Shown: in pieces, positions 8,749 through 17,744 of the stretch
Layout: each line of letters begins with the position of its first letter
Position numbering within the stretch: position 1 is the first letter of the stretch
Source of the DNA: Pirellulales bacterium
GTDB taxonomy: Bacteria > Planctomycetota > Planctomycetia > Pirellulales > Lacipirellulaceae
Length of the DNA stretch: 64,000 nt
Reading direction: 5' to 3'
NCBI GenBank assembly: GCA_019636345.1
Contig: JAHBXQ010000006.1
Location: 62,001 to 126,000, forward strand
Program-made: the position numbers and the translations under genes
The notes under the pieces: generated by a model
Told to the model about the DNA's origin: nothing
Databases searched by the model: none
Seen by the model: the letters and a program-made list of their open reading frames with translations, nothing else

Positions 8749-10546
8749 AGCATCCGTCGTCAGCGTCACCGGCAACATCGTCTCGATCGAGGCCGCCGTC
8801 GGGTCCCTCATGAAGAACGAGGTCGCCTATGTCCGCGTCGGCGATCGGCGGCTCAAGGCCGAGGTGCTGCGCGTCTACGGCCAGGAAGCGGATCTGCAGG
8901 TCTTCGAGGATACCGAGGGGGTGCGGACCGGCGACAAAGTGGAACTGACGCGCGAAATGCTCTCGGTGCGACTCGGCCCAGGGCTGCTGGGGACCGTGTT
9001 CGACGGGCTGCAGAACCCGCTCAACGAACTCGCCGTCCGCGACGGGTTCTTCCTGCAACGCGGTCGGGGCGCTCCGGCGCTCAACCCGGAGGTGCGCTGG
9101 GCGTTCAAGCCGTCGTGCAAGCCGGGGGACAAACTCGACGCCGGCGACGTCGTGGGAACCGTCCGCGAACGCCGAATCGATCACAAAATCATGCTCCCCT
9201 TCGGCTTGCCGCGTGAAGTCGAGTTGGTCTCGATCGAGTCGGGCGACTTCACCGTCGACGAGCCGATCGCCTTGGTCCGCGACACGGGGGGGATCGAGCA
9301 CCGCGTGACGCTCGCCCAGTCGTGGCCTGTCCGGCGACCCGTGCCTGCGGCGCTCATGCGCCGCAAGCTGTCGGAGCGGCAGTTCTCTTTGGAGCCCCTT
9401 GCGACGACCATCCGACTCATCGACACGTTCTTCCCGATCGCCCGCGGGGGAACAGCATGCATTCCCGGGCCGTTCGGCGCCGGCAAGACGGTGCTCCAGG
9501 GGCTCATCGCCCGGTATTCGGCTGTCGACGTCGTCGTCGTCGTCGCCTGCGGAGAGCGGGCCGGCGAAGTGCTCGAAACGCTCACCGAGTTCTCGCACAT
9601 GGAAGACCCCCGTTCCGGCGGAAAGCTGATCGATCGCACGATCATCATTTGCAACACCTCCTCGATGCCCGTGGCGGCCCGCGAAGCGTCGATCTTCACC
9701 GGAATCACCCTCGGCGAGTACTATCGCCAGATGGGGCTCGACGTCCTGTTGATCGCCGATTCCACGTCGCGCTGGGCCCAGGCGATGCGCGAAACGTCCG
9801 GGCGGCTCGAAGAAATCCCTGGTGAAGAGGCTTACCCCGCTTACCTCGACTCGGCCGTCAAAGGGGTCTACGAGCGGGCCGGACTGGTGCGCACCAACGA
9901 CGGCTCAGTCGGCAGTCTCACGATGATCGGCACCGTCTCTCCCGCCGGGGGCAACTTTGAAGAACCGGTCACCCAGGCGACGCTCAGCGCGGTGAAGTGC
10001 TTTCTCGGGCTTTCGTACGATCGGGCATACAAGCGTTTCTACCCGGCGATCGACCCCTTGATTTCTTGGTCTCGGTATCTCGATCAACTCAAGCCGCGAC
10101 TGGACGAACTTCTTGCCCCGGGATGGACCGACGCCGTGCGCGGGCTTGTGCAACTGCTCCACCGCGGCAGCGCCATTCACCAGATGATGCAGGTCACGGG
10201 CGAGGAAGGCGTTTCGCTGGAAGACTTCGTCACCTGGCAGCAGGCGACGTTTCTGGACATGGTCTACTTGCAGCAAGACGCGTTCGACCCCGTCGACGTC
10301 TCGACTCCGACGGAGCGTCAGAAAATGATGTTGTTGCTCATCAAACGCCTCTTGGAGCGAAAGTTTCTGTTCGCCGACAAGCAGCAAGCGCGAGACTTCT
10401 TTACGGAGCTCACGGGTCTCGTCCGCAATCTCAACTACGCCCCGTTCGATTCCGATTCCTTCAAGGAGTACGTCGATCGGATCGAGAATTTGGAGCGTCG
10501 CGGCCTCGCCGGACAGTCGGTCGCCGCGGAGCGGGCCCCGGAATGA
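8729..10546 (+). CDS. ntpA: V/A-type ATPase subunit A (catalytic)
   Basis: 605-aa catalytic subunit that binds and turns over ATP in the A3B3 head. Order of parts: N-terminal beta-barrel (1-75), the family-specific bulge insertion (about 115-200), the ATPase core with the Walker A loop GPFGAGKT near residues 247-254, the conserved SRWAQAMRE motif, and a C-terminal helical domain. The glutamate-bearing GERAGEVLE stretch follows the P-loop as expected. The gene starts inside the DUF2764 gene and ends the operon. No strong terminator is visible in the 60 bp before the convergent neighbour. The operon has no recognisable F or G subunit gene. Confidence 0.95.
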   Translation: MSISTTEASVVSVTGNIVSIEAAVGSLMKNEVAYVRVGDRRLKAEVLRVYGQEADLQVFEDTEGVRTGDKVELTREMLSVRLGPGLLGTVFDGLQNPLNELAVRDGFFLQRGRGAPALNPEVRWAFKPSCKPGDKLDAGDVVGTVRERRIDHKIMLPFGLPREVELVSIESGDFTVDEPIALVRDTGGIEHRVTLAQSWPVRRPVPAALMRRKLSERQFSLEPLATTIRLIDTFFPIARGGTACIPGPFGAGKTVLQGLIARYSAVDVVVVVACGERAGEVLETLTEFSHMEDPRSGGKLIDRTIIICNTSSMPVAAREASIFTGITLGEYYRQMGLDVLLIADSTSRWAQAMRETSGRLEEIPGEEAYPAYLDSAVKGVYERAGLVRTNDGSVGSLTMIGTVSPAGGNFEEPVTQATLSAVKCFLGLSYDRAYKRFYPAIDPLISWSRYLDQLKPRLDELLAPGWTDAVRGLVQLLHRGSAIHQMMQVTGEEGVSLEDFVTWQQATFLDMVYLQQDAFDPVDVSTPTERQKMMLLLIKRLLERKFLFADKQQARDFFTELTGLVRNLNYAPFDSDSFKEYVDRIENLERRGLAGQSVAAERAPE

Positions 10547-10606
10547 CGGACCGGCGACCAGGGGGCGAGCGGCAAGATCGCGCGACGCCGATCCAACGGT
10601 CCTCGG

Positions 10607-11716
10607 CTACTTCGCGAGCTTTTCGAGACCCAGATGAAACAACGCGTCGCCCGTATAGACGACGTTCGGTTTCTCCATGCCGATAATCAGGCCGTCGGCG
10701 GGCGAAACAATCGACGCCTCCTGATCGCTTAGCGGATCGACGACCACCCCCAGCACGTCGCCCCGGCGGACTTCGTCGCCTGGCCGGCGCTTCGTGAGAA
10801 ACATCCCCGCGGCGCCGGGAGGGACGCGGAGCCACAGGGTTTTGTCGTATACCGTGGCCGTCTCGGGTTCGTCGCCGGCGGCGGCAAGCATGCCGAGATG
10901 ACGCATGATGTTGCGAATGCCGGTCAGGCCCCGCTCGATCTCGTCAAGCTCCAGCACCAGGACTCCGCCGGCCTCGTAGATAATCGCAGGAATCCCGGCG
11001 TCGAGAGCGCTGCGCCTGAGGCTCCCCGCGGGACCGGCGCCATTGAGCACGACTCCGGCGCCGAAAGCCCGGGCCAATTCCAACGCCGGTTGACTCGCGA
11101 GCTTGGTGCGAATTTGCGGCAAGTTGACGCGCGTGTCGGAAGCCGTGTGCAGATCGATCAACGCGTCGGAGCGAAGGATCACGGGAGCGAACACCGAGTG
11201 CGCCGTGATCCCGGCAGAGCTGCCGACGGGATCGCCTGGGAAGGCGCGGTTCAGATCGCGGCGGTCGCTCATGTAGCGGCTGCCGGCCAGGAATCCGTGC
11301 CTGTTCAACAAGGGGAGAACGACCAAGGTTCCTGACAATTGGTCGGGGTCTGTTTCCACGAACAACCTTCGGGCGATCTCGACGCCGTTGATCTCGTCGC
11401 CGTGAATGCCGGCCGTGACGGCCAGCGTCTTGCCCGGCCGCGCACCCCGGGCAATCCACACCGGCACCGCCATCCGCATGCCGACGAAATCGTTGAGTTC
11501 CATGCTTGTCAGCTTGTGTTTCGTACCCGGTTGGACGTCGACCCCGAGCACCGTGAACACGTCCCACGCCGGCGACTCCGTCGCGACGGCCGCAGCGTCT
11601 GTCGCGACCGTTTGAGCGGCAACCTGGGCAAGCACGGGAGAACCTGCCGCGATCAGCAGGACGGCGAACATCGCCAAAAAGATGCTGACTCTGCGAACAA
11701 TTCGAGTCCGTCTCAT
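10607..11716 (-). CDS. Secreted aspartoacylase / succinylglutamate-desuccinylase-like zinc hydrolase
   Basis: 369-aa exported protein of the M14-related AstE/AspA family, which cleaves N-acyl amino acids or similar amides with one zinc. The signal peptide (basic MRRTRIVRR, then a hydrophobic stretch ending near ALAQ) explains the choice of the ATG at 11716 over an upstream in-frame ATG at 11824; a GGGGCTCC stretch precedes it. Zinc ligands are visible as GIHGDE near residue 105 and DLHTAS near 187. RDLNRAFPG binds substrate in relatives and the IIYEAGG glutamate fits the catalytic base. A C-terminal beta domain with a lipoyl-like fold follows (about 290-365). Substrate unknown. Confidence 0.85.
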   Translation of the reverse strand: MRRTRIVRRVSIFLAMFAVLLIAAGSPVLAQVAAQTVATDAAAVATESPAWDVFTVLGVDVQPGTKHKLTSMELNDFVGMRMAVPVWIARGARPGKTLAVTAGIHGDEINGVEIARRLFVETDPDQLSGTLVVLPLLNRHGFLAGSRYMSDRRDLNRAFPGDPVGSSAGITAHSVFAPVILRSDALIDLHTASDTRVNLPQIRTKLASQPALELARAFGAGVVLNGAGPAGSLRRSALDAGIPAIIYEAGGVLVLELDEIERGLTGIRNIMRHLGMLAAAGDEPETATVYDKTLWLRVPPGAAGMFLTKRRPGDEVRRGDVLGVVVDPLSDQEASIVSPADGLIIGMEKPNVVYTGDALFHLGLEKLAK

Positions 11717-11978
11717 GAGGAGCCCCTCAAGAACGAATGGTTGAGAAAGGAATCTGTCGAACACCAAAACAGCGGCGGTTCGAGCTTGAAAACGATTGTC
11801 TGTCTTTGTACGAACGCTCCGCAAGCATGCGTGGCTGTAGCGACCCTCGCGGGAATGGTGAACTGTTTGCGCAAATGATCCGAGGTTTGCCAGGACCGCC
11901 GTGTTGCAGGGCCAGCCGAACCCGAGCGTACGTTCGCACCGATTCGTCGCAATGTGCAGTCAACGCCGACGACCTGCC

Positions 11979-13661
11979 TCAAGGCTGCGTCGCCGAGTCC
12001 GCGGCGGCCTGGTCTTCGGGCTGCTTGAGCCGTATGAAGACTCGGCCTTCCTGTCGATCCGGACCGAAATGGACGAGGACCGGAGCCTCGTCGTTCGTGA
12101 GGTTGTAAAGCCCCGTTTCGATAATCAGCTTGTCGTTCCCCTCCAGCTTCAACGAGACGCGCTGCGTTTCCTTGTCGACGGCGCCGTTGATCGGCGTCAC
12201 CTTGTCTGTAAGCAGGTCCTGATAGTTGCCGCGGATGATCCCGTCACGGTTGATCGCCAGTTGGACGACCTTGTCGGTCTCGGCTTGGTTCTCGTCCGCG
12301 ATAACAGCGAAGACGCCGATCGGAAGCCAGTCTTCATTCGTCGTGTTGGCGCCCGAGTCGGCGATCTCGTCGGCCTGCTGATAGTATTCTTCCGCGGTTG
12401 CCGCCGGTTGGTCGTCGACGTAGACTGTGCCGTCTTCATAGGCGACGTTGTTGCCGTAGTCGTAGTACATCGGTTCTCCCGTGGCGCCATAGTACGCCGA
12501 GGCGTAAGGCCAAGTGAGCGCCGCCCAGGCGGTCGTCCTCACGGCCCACTTGCCGGGCCACCAAGCGCCTGGGTATGCGCCTCGCCAACCAGGCGTGAAG
12601 CAATTCCAGCGCGTGTAGGCGCCGTTGACGGCGGCCCAACTGCGTCCTCCGACGAATTGCCCGTTGACGAACGAAGCCCCGCGGCCGGCGGAGATGACGT
12701 TCCCCCCGGGACCGCGCACGGCCGAGATTGAGCCGATTTGGCCGACGCCCCCCGAGGCGTAGCCGCCGCGAACGTTCACCCCGGTGTAACCAGCCCGGTT
12801 CTTGGCGGCCGTGACGCTGCCGCCGGCGCGATTGCCGGCCGTATCGGCGTATCCGCGACTGACGTTGGCGATCGAGCCGCGACTGCCTGTGGCCCCGGAG
12901 ACGCTGCCGCCCCGAATCGCGGCGCCGGAGCTTCCCGACGCGCCGGCGGCCCCGCCGACCTTGCCGATGGTCGCGCCGCCGGCCGTTTCAACTTTAATTC
13001 CTCCGACGCCGGCGCCGACTGTTCCGCCTCCGACCTCGGTCGAGCCGCCCCGACCGCCGACCGTAATTGTGCCGCCTCGTTCCGTGGTGAAGGTTCGCGA
13101 CCCGCCGTCGCCTCCTCCGAGCTGTTCAGCGCCGCGCGCCGAAGCCGCTGCGCGATTCGATCCCATCGCGGCTCCCGCCGCCGCTCCGCCGGCGATGCCG
13201 AGGAAGCTGTTCAGGTCGTTCGTCGACGGCCGATTGAACGACGAGGGAGAACGGAGCGCCGCTTGTCCCGCGCCGGGGCTGGAGACTCGGCCCGAAACGG
13301 CCGGACCGCGCGATCCGGCGCCGGCCACGGAACCACGCCCGGCAGATCCGCCAAGCCCGCCCGGCTGGGCGCTGCGGACGGGAGAGGGGCCGCGCGCGGC
13401 CGAGGCGGGGCGACTCATCGACGGACTGCGATTCACGGACGGACTTGCGGGACGGGGAGCGCGACTTGGCATCGAGGGCGAGGGGCCGCGGTAGCCGCCG
13501 CCCATTGACCCGCCGCCCATCCGAGCGCCGCCGCCACCGCCGCCGCCCATGCGAGCGCCGCCCCCTCCTCCTCCGCGCCCCCCGCGGGCCGTCGCTTCGC
13601 CCGTTGCCAACAGCACGACGAGCAGACACGCCGTCGCCCGAAACAATGTATTCAGAGACAT
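11979..13661 (-). CDS. Glycine-rich secreted surface protein ('mu-protocadherin'-type planctomycete family)
   Basis: 560-aa exported protein. The ATG at 13661 is preceded by an AGGAGG ribosome site and starts a clear signal peptide (LLVVLLATGEATA). Residues about 26-60 are almost pure Gly/Arg/Met repeats (GGGGGGARMGGG), followed by Ser/Pro/Arg-rich and Gly/Ala/Ser-rich low-complexity sequence to about residue 330. The ordered C-terminal part carries a Trp/Tyr-rich segment (WAALTWPYASAYYGA), an acidic YEDGTVYVDDQ stretch, and a final domain of about 115 residues (WLPIGVFAVIADE through ETGLYNLTNDEAPVLVHFG). The combination matches proteins usually annotated as mu-protocadherin-like cell-surface proteins in planctomycetes; that name carries no functional proof. 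A longer ORF upstream of 13661 is an artefact of base composition. Confidence 0.8.
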   Translation of the reverse strand: MSLNTLFRATACLLVVLLATGEATARGGRGGGGGGARMGGGGGGGARMGGGSMGGGYRGPSPSMPSRAPRPASPSVNRSPSMSRPASAARGPSPVRSAQPGGLGGSAGRGSVAGAGSRGPAVSGRVSSPGAGQAALRSPSSFNRPSTNDLNSFLGIAGGAAAGAAMGSNRAAASARGAEQLGGGDGGSRTFTTERGGTITVGGRGGSTEVGGGTVGAGVGGIKVETAGGATIGKVGGAAGASGSSGAAIRGGSVSGATGSRGSIANVSRGYADTAGNRAGGSVTAAKNRAGYTGVNVRGGYASGGVGQIGSISAVRGPGGNVISAGRGASFVNGQFVGGRSWAAVNGAYTRWNCFTPGWRGAYPGAWWPGKWAVRTTAWAALTWPYASAYYGATGEPMYYDYGNNVAYEDGTVYVDDQPAATAEEYYQQADEIADSGANTTNEDWLPIGVFAVIADENQAETDKVVQLAINRDGIIRGNYQDLLTDKVTPINGAVDKETQRVSLKLEGNDKLIIETGLYNLTNDEAPVLVHFGPDRQEGRVFIRLKQPEDQAAADSATQP

Positions 13662-13717
13662 GATGACCCCCTCCTGAAGGCGCGTGCGGGCTTCTCGCCC
13701 GATGCGGTGAAGAGCAG

Positions 13718-14617
13718 TTATTTTCGAACGACAAGCACTTCGTCGACGTCGGGCTCCTGCTGCCCGGCGACGACGCGATCGGTCGACTTCCAGGTGAAGG
13801 AGTCGTCGTCCCGGAGCGTGTAGACGTTCACAGCCGAGGCCTTCGTCCCGTCGCTCAGGGTCGATTTGACGTCGACGATCCATTGATTGCCGACGCGCCG
13901 CCATCGTCCCTGGCCGATCCCCCCTTCCGAGTCGAAGATCCAGGAACGAATCGCCTTGGCGCCTGGGTCCCAGCCGATGATCTGCGTTCCCGCCAGCTCG
14001 AGACGATCCTCGGCGAGGACGGCGAAGTCGCTCAGCAGGAAGCGATGGTTCTTGGCCCAGCGGCAGCGCGTGTGGATCGACGCCTGCTCGTCCTCGTCGA
14101 GCCACTCGCCGACCAGCCAAGCAAGCTCGGCCAGTTCCCCCGCTTCCGGCGGCGGCGAACCGGGCAATTGAGTCTCTCGGACGCTATCGAGATACCACTG
14201 CCCTTCTTTGAGCACATGGACCGCGACGTAGGAACTGACTTCCGGCTCCTCGCCGCCCGCGTCGAGTACGGCCGTGCCGTCTTCGATCGCTACGTCCGGC
14301 GTGACCAGACGAATCGCGTCGACGTCCACGGTCAAACTGCCGGGAGCGTCGGCGAACAACCCTGCGAACTTGGCGCCGATCGCTTCGCGACCTTTAACCT
14401 CCTCTCCCGACGCGGGGTCAAGATAGACCGCCTCTTCCGACCAGCACCCGGCCAATGCCTTGGCGTCCTGAGAGTTGTAGGCGGCGACGTACTGTTCGAT
14501 CCGCGCACGGATAGCCTCGACAGGATCAGGTTTCGCGACCGGGTCGTCGCCCCGTACGCCTCCGGCCGATGCGAGCCCTAATCCCAACGTCAGCAGAAGA
14601 ATACGTAACATGTTCAT
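13718..14617 (-). CDS. Secreted SnoaL/DUF4440-like protein
   Basis: 299-aa protein. Residues 1-24 are a signal peptide (MLRILLLTLGLGLASAGG). Residues about 30-150 form a SnoaL/nuclear-transport-factor-2-like cone domain (IRARIEQYVAAYNSQDAKAL and the GREAIGAKFAGLF helix), typical of DUF4440 or SgcJ/EcaC annotation. The C-terminal half (about 165-299) is a beta-rich domain with several Trp residues (WDPGAKAIRSWIFDSEGG), resembling DUF1579-type ligand-binding barrels. Enzyme function cannot be inferred. It lies 56 bp upstream of the glycine-rich surface protein on the same strand and may be co-transcribed with it. The start was chosen for the signal peptide and a GAGAGGCG ribosome site. Confidence 0.78.
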   Translation of the reverse strand: MNMLRILLLTLGLGLASAGGVRGDDPVAKPDPVEAIRARIEQYVAAYNSQDAKALAGCWSEEAVYLDPASGEEVKGREAIGAKFAGLFADAPGSLTVDVDAIRLVTPDVAIEDGTAVLDAGGEEPEVSSYVAVHVLKEGQWYLDSVRETQLPGSPPPEAGELAELAWLVGEWLDEDEQASIHTRCRWAKNHRFLLSDFAVLAEDRLELAGTQIIGWDPGAKAIRSWIFDSEGGIGQGRWRRVGNQWIVDVKSTLSDGTKASAVNVYTLRDDDSFTWKSTDRVVAGQQEPDVDEVLVVRK

Positions 14618-15162
14618 GGTCACGCCTCTCGACTCAAAAAGTGGAAACTCAGCAGAAAAGCCTTCGGCCGAGCGCGGGCGAAGCCGTCGCGAACGAGTTG
14701 CGTCCCGAAGTTCGGTTCGAACTTGGCGCGCATCGTCGCTGCTGGTGGAGCGAGCAGGAAGCTCAGCCGTATGCCGACGACAAGGTGCGGACGTAGCTCG
14801 CGTCCGACGCACCGCTCCCTCAGAGACGTCCGGCGCGTGAGAGCGGAACTCGGATCCAACGCTGTTTGAATGCGCAATTGGCTTTCGGTCGGATCGATTT
14901 ATCAGCATTGAGGAACGAACGCCCCCCTTCGCGAGTCCGGAGGAGATATGAAATCGCCCCTCCGACTGCCGGCAGATAACTCCATTTTAACGCGATCCTC
15001 GGACAGATTCACCGAATTTCAGTTCGGCGTCTTTGTTGCCTTCCTGTAATGTCCAGAGGGTGAATGCTATTTTGGTTCGGAGCCCTGCCGTGGAGGGTCC
15101 CGATGGGACAGTCTGGGCGGACTCCTTGTCTCTTCGCTTGCTCATCCGCATGTGCTCAAACG
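14618..15162 (+). other. Non-coding stretch before the IS66 element
   Basis: No gene with a convincing reading frame. The first 260 bases are the upstream region of the minus-strand SnoaL gene. From about 14930 the sequence becomes AT-richer, consistent with old or foreign DNA at the edge of the mobile patch. It ends abruptly at the IS66 left end. Confidence 0.6.
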
Positions 15163-15208
15163 GTAAGCGCCCACCAGCACCATCCGCTCCCCCACTCCCC
15201 GCGGCGCC

Positions 15209-16542
15209 TCACCTCGCCCGCAGCTTGTGCCAAGCCTGCTTGCGATCGGCCTTGTCGCGGCGTTCTTCGATGCGGTACTGGCGGATGGCTTCGGGGTGCT
15301 GATCGCGCCAGACGTCGGGGCGGAGGTGGTGGTAGTCGGTCTCGCCGGCCAGCAGCCGGTCGAGCACGTCTTTGAGGTAGGCCCACACGTCCAGGTCGTT
15401 GCGCACGGCGCTGGCGACGAGCGTGAAGAAGTCGGCGGTCCGCTCGCCGGCGCCAACGCTCCCGACAAAAATCCAGATGGTATGACCTTCTCCGAGTGGC
15501 TGGTATCGTCGCCCTTATCGGGGCGACGTTCCTCACGTTCTTTCAGGAGAAGTGCCATGGAAGCGGTCAATGCGTTTGTCGGTTTGGACGTCCACAAGGA
15601 ATCAATCGCGGTGGCCGCGGCCTTCGCTTCGCAGAGCAGCTCGTGCGTCCGCTCGCTGCGCGGGTCCCCCGCGACGACCTCGGGGAGCGTCTTGGGGACC
15701 AGCAGCGTCAGGGTCGTGTCGTCCGTCCCCAGCAGGTCGTCGGCCAGCACGACGCTGCGGAGATGCTCGACCAGCGGACGCAAGGCGAAGTGCGCCCCCG
15801 CGGCCAGGTTCAGCAGCGTCGAGCGGGACGGGGTCCAGCCGCTGCCGGCGAACATGTCCTGCTGGCGGTAGATCGGCAAGTGGAAGCCGTACTTGTTGGT
15901 CAGCACTTCGGCCGCGACGCTCGTGTCGTAACGATTCCCCTCGACCAGCCCGGTCGGGCGCTCGGGAAACGCGACGCCGCACTGCGGCGCCCCTTCGCAG
16001 GCCAGCTTCGGGGACTTCGTCAGCAGCACGTAGATCTCGGGACGCTTGATCACCAGCGTCTCGGTCTCGTCGTAACCAATTATCTTCCGCTCGCCGTGCT
16101 CGGGGCAACTCTGCAGGTCGGCCGGCGCCTCGATAATCACTTCGTGACGCGGCAGGTGTTCGGGAAGTCGCTCGCGACGCGGCTTGCGAGGACGCTTGTG
16201 GCGGACGTGCCGCTTCACCACCAGGCCGGCCTCTTCGACCGCTTCGGCAAGACCCGCCGCGGCGTCGGTCGCCCCGGCGGCGTCCTTGAAGTCGAGCGCC
16301 AGCTGCCGCGGGTCGCTCAGGTACCGCTCGCTGCGGCGGGCGAACGCCCGCTGCAGCAGCTCGTTGATCGTGAGTTGGTATTCCTTCTCGCGTTCTTCCA
16401 GCCGCTGGTTCTTCTGCTGCAGCTCGGCGATCGACTGCGTGAGCGAAGCGACGACGAAGCCGTGCTCTCTGAGCAGCGCCTGGCACGCCGCGAGGTCGTC
16501 GGGGATCACAGCAGATGAGGGTCCGTCGCTCATGGGCGACAT
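15209..16542 (-). pseudogene. tnpC: IS66 transposase (TnpC), disrupted
   Basis: The 5' part (16542 down to about 15625) encodes the helix-turn-helix and zinc-binding N-terminal parts of an IS66 DDE transposase: the coiled LQQKNQRLEEREKEYQLT, the CPEHGERKIIGYDE zinc region and the LPIYRQQDMF segment. It stops being transposase after THELLCEAK. About 160 bp of IS110 sequence follow, and the true C-terminal end (RNDLDVWAYLKDVLDRLLAGE, stop at 15209) resumes in a different frame. The DDE catalytic centre and most of the middle domain are missing, so the protein is not functional. The original frame runs on as nonsense to 15142. Confidence 0.85.
15463..15623 (+). mobile_element. 5' fragment of an IS110-family element inside IS66 tnpC
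   Basis: An ATG at 15557 with a TTTCAGGAGAAG ribosome site opens a peptide MEAVNAFVGLDVHKESIAVA, the DEDD-transposase N-terminus typical of IS110 (FVGLDVHK; the Asp is the first catalytic residue). After about 22 codons it runs straight into IS66 tnpC sequence read antisense. About 95 bp of upstream IS110 sequence is also present (from about 15463). Orientation is opposite to the IS66 genes. Exact junctions are estimated. Confidence 0.75.
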
Positions 16543-16589
16543 TTTACCGAGTCGCCGTGACGTTCCCAGGGCGGCTGCAACAAAGCGGA

Positions 16590-16964
16590 CTACGACGCGT
16601 GCGCATACCGCTTGCGGCGCGTCACGCCGGCCAGCGACACGCCCCCCAAGATCATCGCGAGCTGCGTCGCGTCGATCTGCACCCGCGCGTCGTCGCTCCG
16701 CGGGACCTCGAACGTCCCCCGTTCGAGCACGCGGTAGTAGACCCAGAACCCCGTCCCGTCCCAGTGCAGGATCTTCAGCCGGTTCGCACGCCGGTTGACG
16801 AACAAGTAGAGGGAACCGCTGAGCGGATCATCGCCAAACTCGCCGCGCACGATCCCCGACAGCCCGTCGATCCCCTTCCGCATGTCGGTCGGGCCGGTGT
16901 GCAGGTAGATGCGGACACTTGAGGGGACCGTCAGCACGAGGGCGCCCCGCAACCGGTCCCACAA
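16590..16964 (-). CDS. tnpB: IS66 accessory protein TnpB (Orf2)
   Basis: 124-aa protein of the IS66 Orf2 family, needed for IS66 transposition by an unclear mechanism. It has the family signature: VRIYLHTGPTDMRKGIDGL near residues 17-35, LYLFVNRRANRLKILHWDGTG at about 52-72, and FWVYYRVLERGTF just after. Length is normal and the frame is intact. It overlaps the end of tnpA by 34 nt, as is common in IS66, and precedes the broken tnpC by 47 bp. Confidence 0.92.
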   Translation of the reverse strand: MWDRLRGALVLTVPSSVRIYLHTGPTDMRKGIDGLSGIVRGEFGDDPLSGSLYLFVNRRANRLKILHWDGTGFWVYYRVLERGTFEVPRSDDARVQIDATQLAMILGGVSLAGVTRRKRYAHAS

Positions 16965-17275
16965 CTGGCTCGAACCAACTCCGCCACCACGACCCGCAGC
17001 GCCGCTTCCTGCCCAGCCGCGACCTCGACCAGGACGCCGCCGGGGAGCCTCACCGACACGGCCGCCGACGATTGGCTAAACACCAGCTGCTGGAAGGCGA
17101 CCTTGGCGTGCTTCGCAGGCCGTGGCGTCGCCAGCTTCCGACGCCACGCATAGTACGAAGCGACCGACACCCCCTCCGCCGCGCAGAAATCAGCCGCGCT
17201 CTGCTCCGAACGGCCGTGACGCGCCAAACGCTCACGCCACAACTCCGCTCGCTCCGGATCACTGCTCCGCGCCAT
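16931..17275 (-). CDS. tnpA: IS66 accessory protein TnpA (Orf1)
   Basis: 114-aa helix-turn-helix protein of IS66 (Orf1). The N-terminal half (WRERLARHGRSEQSAADFCAAEG then VSVASYYAWRRKL) is the HTH that resembles IS3-type Orf A; the C-terminal half (VSVRLPGGVLVEVAAG) is the family tail. The ATG at 17275 follows an AGGAGG site; an in-frame ATG at 17308 is possible but lacks one. Intact, but the element's transposase is not. Confidence 0.88.
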   Translation of the reverse strand: MARSSDPERAELWRERLARHGRSEQSAADFCAAEGVSVASYYAWRRKLATPRPAKHAKVAFQQLVFSQSSAAVSVRLPGGVLVEVAAGQEAALRVVVAELVRASCGTGCGAPSC

Positions 17276-17364
17276 CGCTACCTCCTGCTGAACTCTCGGG
17301 GATTCCATCCCGGTAGGCTAGCAGGGGCGTCAAGCGTGGTTGTGGTGGGCGCTTACTCGCCAGT

Positions 17365-17508
17365 TGCGAACGCCACGGCGTCGATCCGCAAGCGTACCTT
17401 ACTAGCGTCCTAGCCAAGATCGGCCAGACGCCGGCCGCAGAGATGGATCAGTTCCTCCCCGACGTCTGGAAACGCGAGGACGTGGCGGAACCGATGGCTA
17501 CCAGCTAA
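17365..17508 (+). pseudogene. C-terminal fragment of a second IS66-type transposase
   Basis: Forty-seven codons reading CERHGVDPQAYLTSVLAKIG and ending WKREDVAEPMATS with a TAA at 17506-17508. This is the usual C-terminal tail of IS66 TnpC proteins (CxxxGIDPxAYLxDVL, then LLPDxW). It starts only 8 bp outside the right end of the other IS66 and points the opposite way, so it is the remnant of a different copy. No start codon or upstream part remains. Confidence 0.7.
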
Positions 17509-17743
17509 GGGCGCCATCTGACAGTAACGCAAACTCTCTCGGCTCTGCCCACTGGTCCGTGGTTAAGTGAAGAACCAAGAAGTCCCCTTGGTCGTCGACG
17601 CTCGTCACGTGGACTTGATGCGCGCCGAATCGTTCTTCCAGGTGCAAGGTAAGTTGATCCTCAGCAACCAGCCCTCGCTCATCCGCCCAGTTCTCAACGG
17701 CCTGCTTCGTAACAACGTCTGCGTAAGTAATACTGATGCTCAT
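17498..17743 (-). CDS. Small acidic protein, putative immunity protein
   Basis: 81-aa acidic protein (MSISITYADVVTKQAVENWA start), predicted alpha/beta, with no signal peptide. I do not recognise a named family. Its ATG follows the stop of the upstream toxin-like reading frame by one base (TAGTATG), the usual layout of a toxin module and its cognate immunity gene. Longer in-frame starts upstream would only read through the toxin gene. The last 11 nt overlap the IS66 tail on the opposite strand. Assignment as immunity protein is by position and size only. Confidence 0.45.
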   Translation of the reverse strand: MSISITYADVVTKQAVENWADERGLVAEDQLTLHLEERFGAHQVHVTSVDDQGDFLVLHLTTDQWAEPREFALLSDGALSW

Positions 17744-17744
17744 A

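Larger units (their letters stand above)
15163..17356 (-). mobile_element. IS66-family insertion sequence, decayed
   Basis: Both ends carry the IS66-type terminal inverted repeat: GTAAGCGCCCACCA from 15163 and its reverse complement TGGTGGGCGCTTAC ending at 17356. Between them the three IS66 genes lie in normal order on the minus strand: tnpA (orf1), tnpB (orf2) and tnpC (transposase). The 8 bp on the left (CTCAAACG) and right (TCGCCAGT) do not match, so the target-site duplication is missing, which suggests a later rearrangement at one end. The transposase gene has lost its middle part and holds a foreign IS110 fragment, so the element cannot move by itself. Confidence 0.88.

Noticed and set aside
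14999-15160. Short ORFs before the IS66 element
   Set aside because: No domain, ribosome site or continuation beyond the IS; likely non-coding.
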